This document shows, in pieces, positions 18,776 to 20,013 of a DNA stretch of 20,013 nt. Below the pieces are notes generated by a model. It saw nothing but the letters and a program-made list of their open reading frames with translations. It had not been told where the DNA came from and made no database searches. Source of the stretch: Haplomitrium mnioides. Taxonomy: Eukaryota; Marchantiophyta; Haplomitriopsida; Calobryales. Positions within the stretch are counted from its first letter, which is position 1; each line of letters opens with the position of its first letter. The translations under genes and the position numbers were made by a program. The stretch lies in the NCBI GenBank assembly GCA_049999725.1, contig JBNGIS010033821.1, positions 1 to 20,013 on the forward strand, in the 5' to 3' direction.

Positions 18776-20013
18776 TCAAATATAATCGCCAATTTTTTCT
18801 TCATCGTGACCAACAAATAAAAGAAAGAATAAAACTTGCAAACCATCAAAGAAAATGCTATACCGATGGTCAAAAGTACTTGGGAATTGTCAGTGATGGA
18901 ATGAATCAAAAGAAAACTACTATTCCACACTAGCCTTCGCCACCAAAAAATCATTGATAAAGATTAATTGGTGGGTGTGCATGTTGTTGGTGCCTTAATA
19001 TTCAATCATGCTCGTTCTTCGAGGGTCTTCTTAACGTACAAAAACTTGAGAAGCAATTCTAATTTGACAGTCACTGTGCTCAAAAGAATATTATGTGACT
19101 TTGAAGGCCGGTTGCGTCCAACTTTGTATCTTCAATCGGACAACATGACATGAGAGAATAAGATTTCTATGTTGTTTGAATATCTTAATCTCCTTATTGC
19201 CAAGAATGTTTTTCGAAAAATCAAGGTAGGATTTCTCATGGTTGGCCATGTTCATGATCAAATCGATCAAATGTTTAGTCGATTCTCAAAACGATTAAAA
19301 TGTGTCAAAGCTTTCACAATTACGAATCTTAGCGAGGCGCTTTAATTATCCTATAATCCTAAACCTCAAGTGACCTTTTTGTTGGAAACTTGGGATTTCA
19401 AAATGTTTCTACAGCAACGTCCCTCTCTGGTTCAAGAGATACATGATATAACTTTTACCCAATAGTTCAAGATCCAATTAAATGATTCCAATGCAAAGAT
19501 TTGGAGAAAACAATTTTCAATAGATGAATTTTGGTTATCTGCGGATGGCATTTGTCAACTCAAGTACCTACTTGAAGTGGAGAGAGAAATTTTGAGTTCA
19601 ATATTGATTCCTCTCAAGGCATATTCTGAAATCAAACAATCTAAAAAAGAAGTAGATGCCGAGAAAGTGGTATTTTCAATAAGAGACAATATAAGTGAGA
19701 ACTGCTACAAGTTCTTTACAAATTCTGATATTCAATGGTGGAATGACTTTTTGTTGCCTAACAAGAGATTGCAGCCTACATCCTTGAAAAAAAAAGATGA
19801 GGACTCGAAGCAGAATTTACCTTTCCACCTTCACAACAATCAAACACTTGTAATGATTCTCAAAATGCTTGTCTAGATTCTCAGCTTGATGCTCAACAGA
19901 CACAAGAAGATACACTAATACAACAAATACTTTCTACACATTGAGCAATCTATGATGGAGCACCAAGGCCACGAGAAGGGACTCTTTTGCACAATACTTG
20001 ATACGGGCATAAA

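Larger units (their letters stand above)
16434..20013 (+). pseudogene. Transposase-like gene (DUF7869-like), fuller copy, decayed, runs off the window end
   Basis: Start at ATG 16434 (GTGATGG), just after the divergent promoter. One phase holds from 16434 to about 17800, despite stops at 16899, 16920, 17283, 17514 and others. It contains a 30-bp repeat region, a Ser-rich acidic stretch, and VHHDKSFVKK with CCRNNC. A frameshift near 17800 leads to YDYYTTYLKEKDP and CNRFVVCETCEEIKS (about 17938-17985). An intron (18014-18775) rejoins in phase at KFDI|VKYNRQFFLH. Catalytic-type motifs follow: SDGMNQ (Asp 18895-18897), LQSDNM (Asp 19139-19141) and GHVHDQIDQ (about 19247-19270). More stops and a frameshift lie near 18931-18960. 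The last part (19577-19876 and beyond) is a long C-terminal domain. The motif set fits a DDE/RNase-H-fold transposase of the DUF7869 type. It matches the left copy at 1-1793. Confidence 0.8.

Overview
The window is repeat-rich nuclear DNA, most likely from a land plant with a large genome. The evidence is GT-AG introns, TATA boxes, AATAAA signals, and a Ty3/gypsy chromovirus whose primer-binding site resembles the initiator tRNA-Met type common in plants. I cannot name the species. I see no intact host gene, rRNA, tRNA or CRISPR array. Everything is transposon-derived and decayed.

Two inverted copies of one DNA transposon fill the window. The element has two divergent genes. The first encodes a transposase-like protein with an RNase-H-type acidic motif set; from memory it resembles the family called DUF7869. 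The second is a multi-exon gene that appears to join a ParB-like domain (exon 2) to a beta-class DNA amino-methyltransferase (exons 3-4). The fuller copy runs from about 5567 to past 20013: methyltransferase on the minus strand (15828 down to 6489), transposase on the plus strand (16434 to beyond the end), with a start-to-start region of about 0.6 kb holding a TATA box for each. The shorter copy (1 to 4061) has the transposase on minus (1793 down to beyond 1) and methyltransferase exons 3-4 on plus (1895-3168). It has lost its centre, meaning both promoters, the transposase N-terminus and methyltransferase exons 1-2. The methyltransferase 3' ends face each other across 4062-5566, a spacer that is itself a methyltransferase fragment (promoter fused to exon 2, then intron 2).

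Arrays of a palindromic core (ATGCGCGCAT and variants) punctuate the element. The period is 24 bp in introns 1 and 2, about 37 bp downstream of the methyltransferase poly(A) signal, and 30 bp in the coding N-terminus of the transposase.

A chromovirus (about 8921-14967, minus) lies in exon 2 of the fuller methyltransferase. It has LTRs, primer-binding site, polypurine tract, gag, protease, RT, RNase H, integrase and a chromodomain, all with stops or frameshifts. Its left LTR matches the right one only over about 9130-9402.

As inferred, an ancestral mobile element carried both a transposase and a DNA-modifying enzyme of bacterial or phage style, transcribed divergently. The copies here are fossils, but comparing them exposes gene structure, splice sites and one candidate element end.
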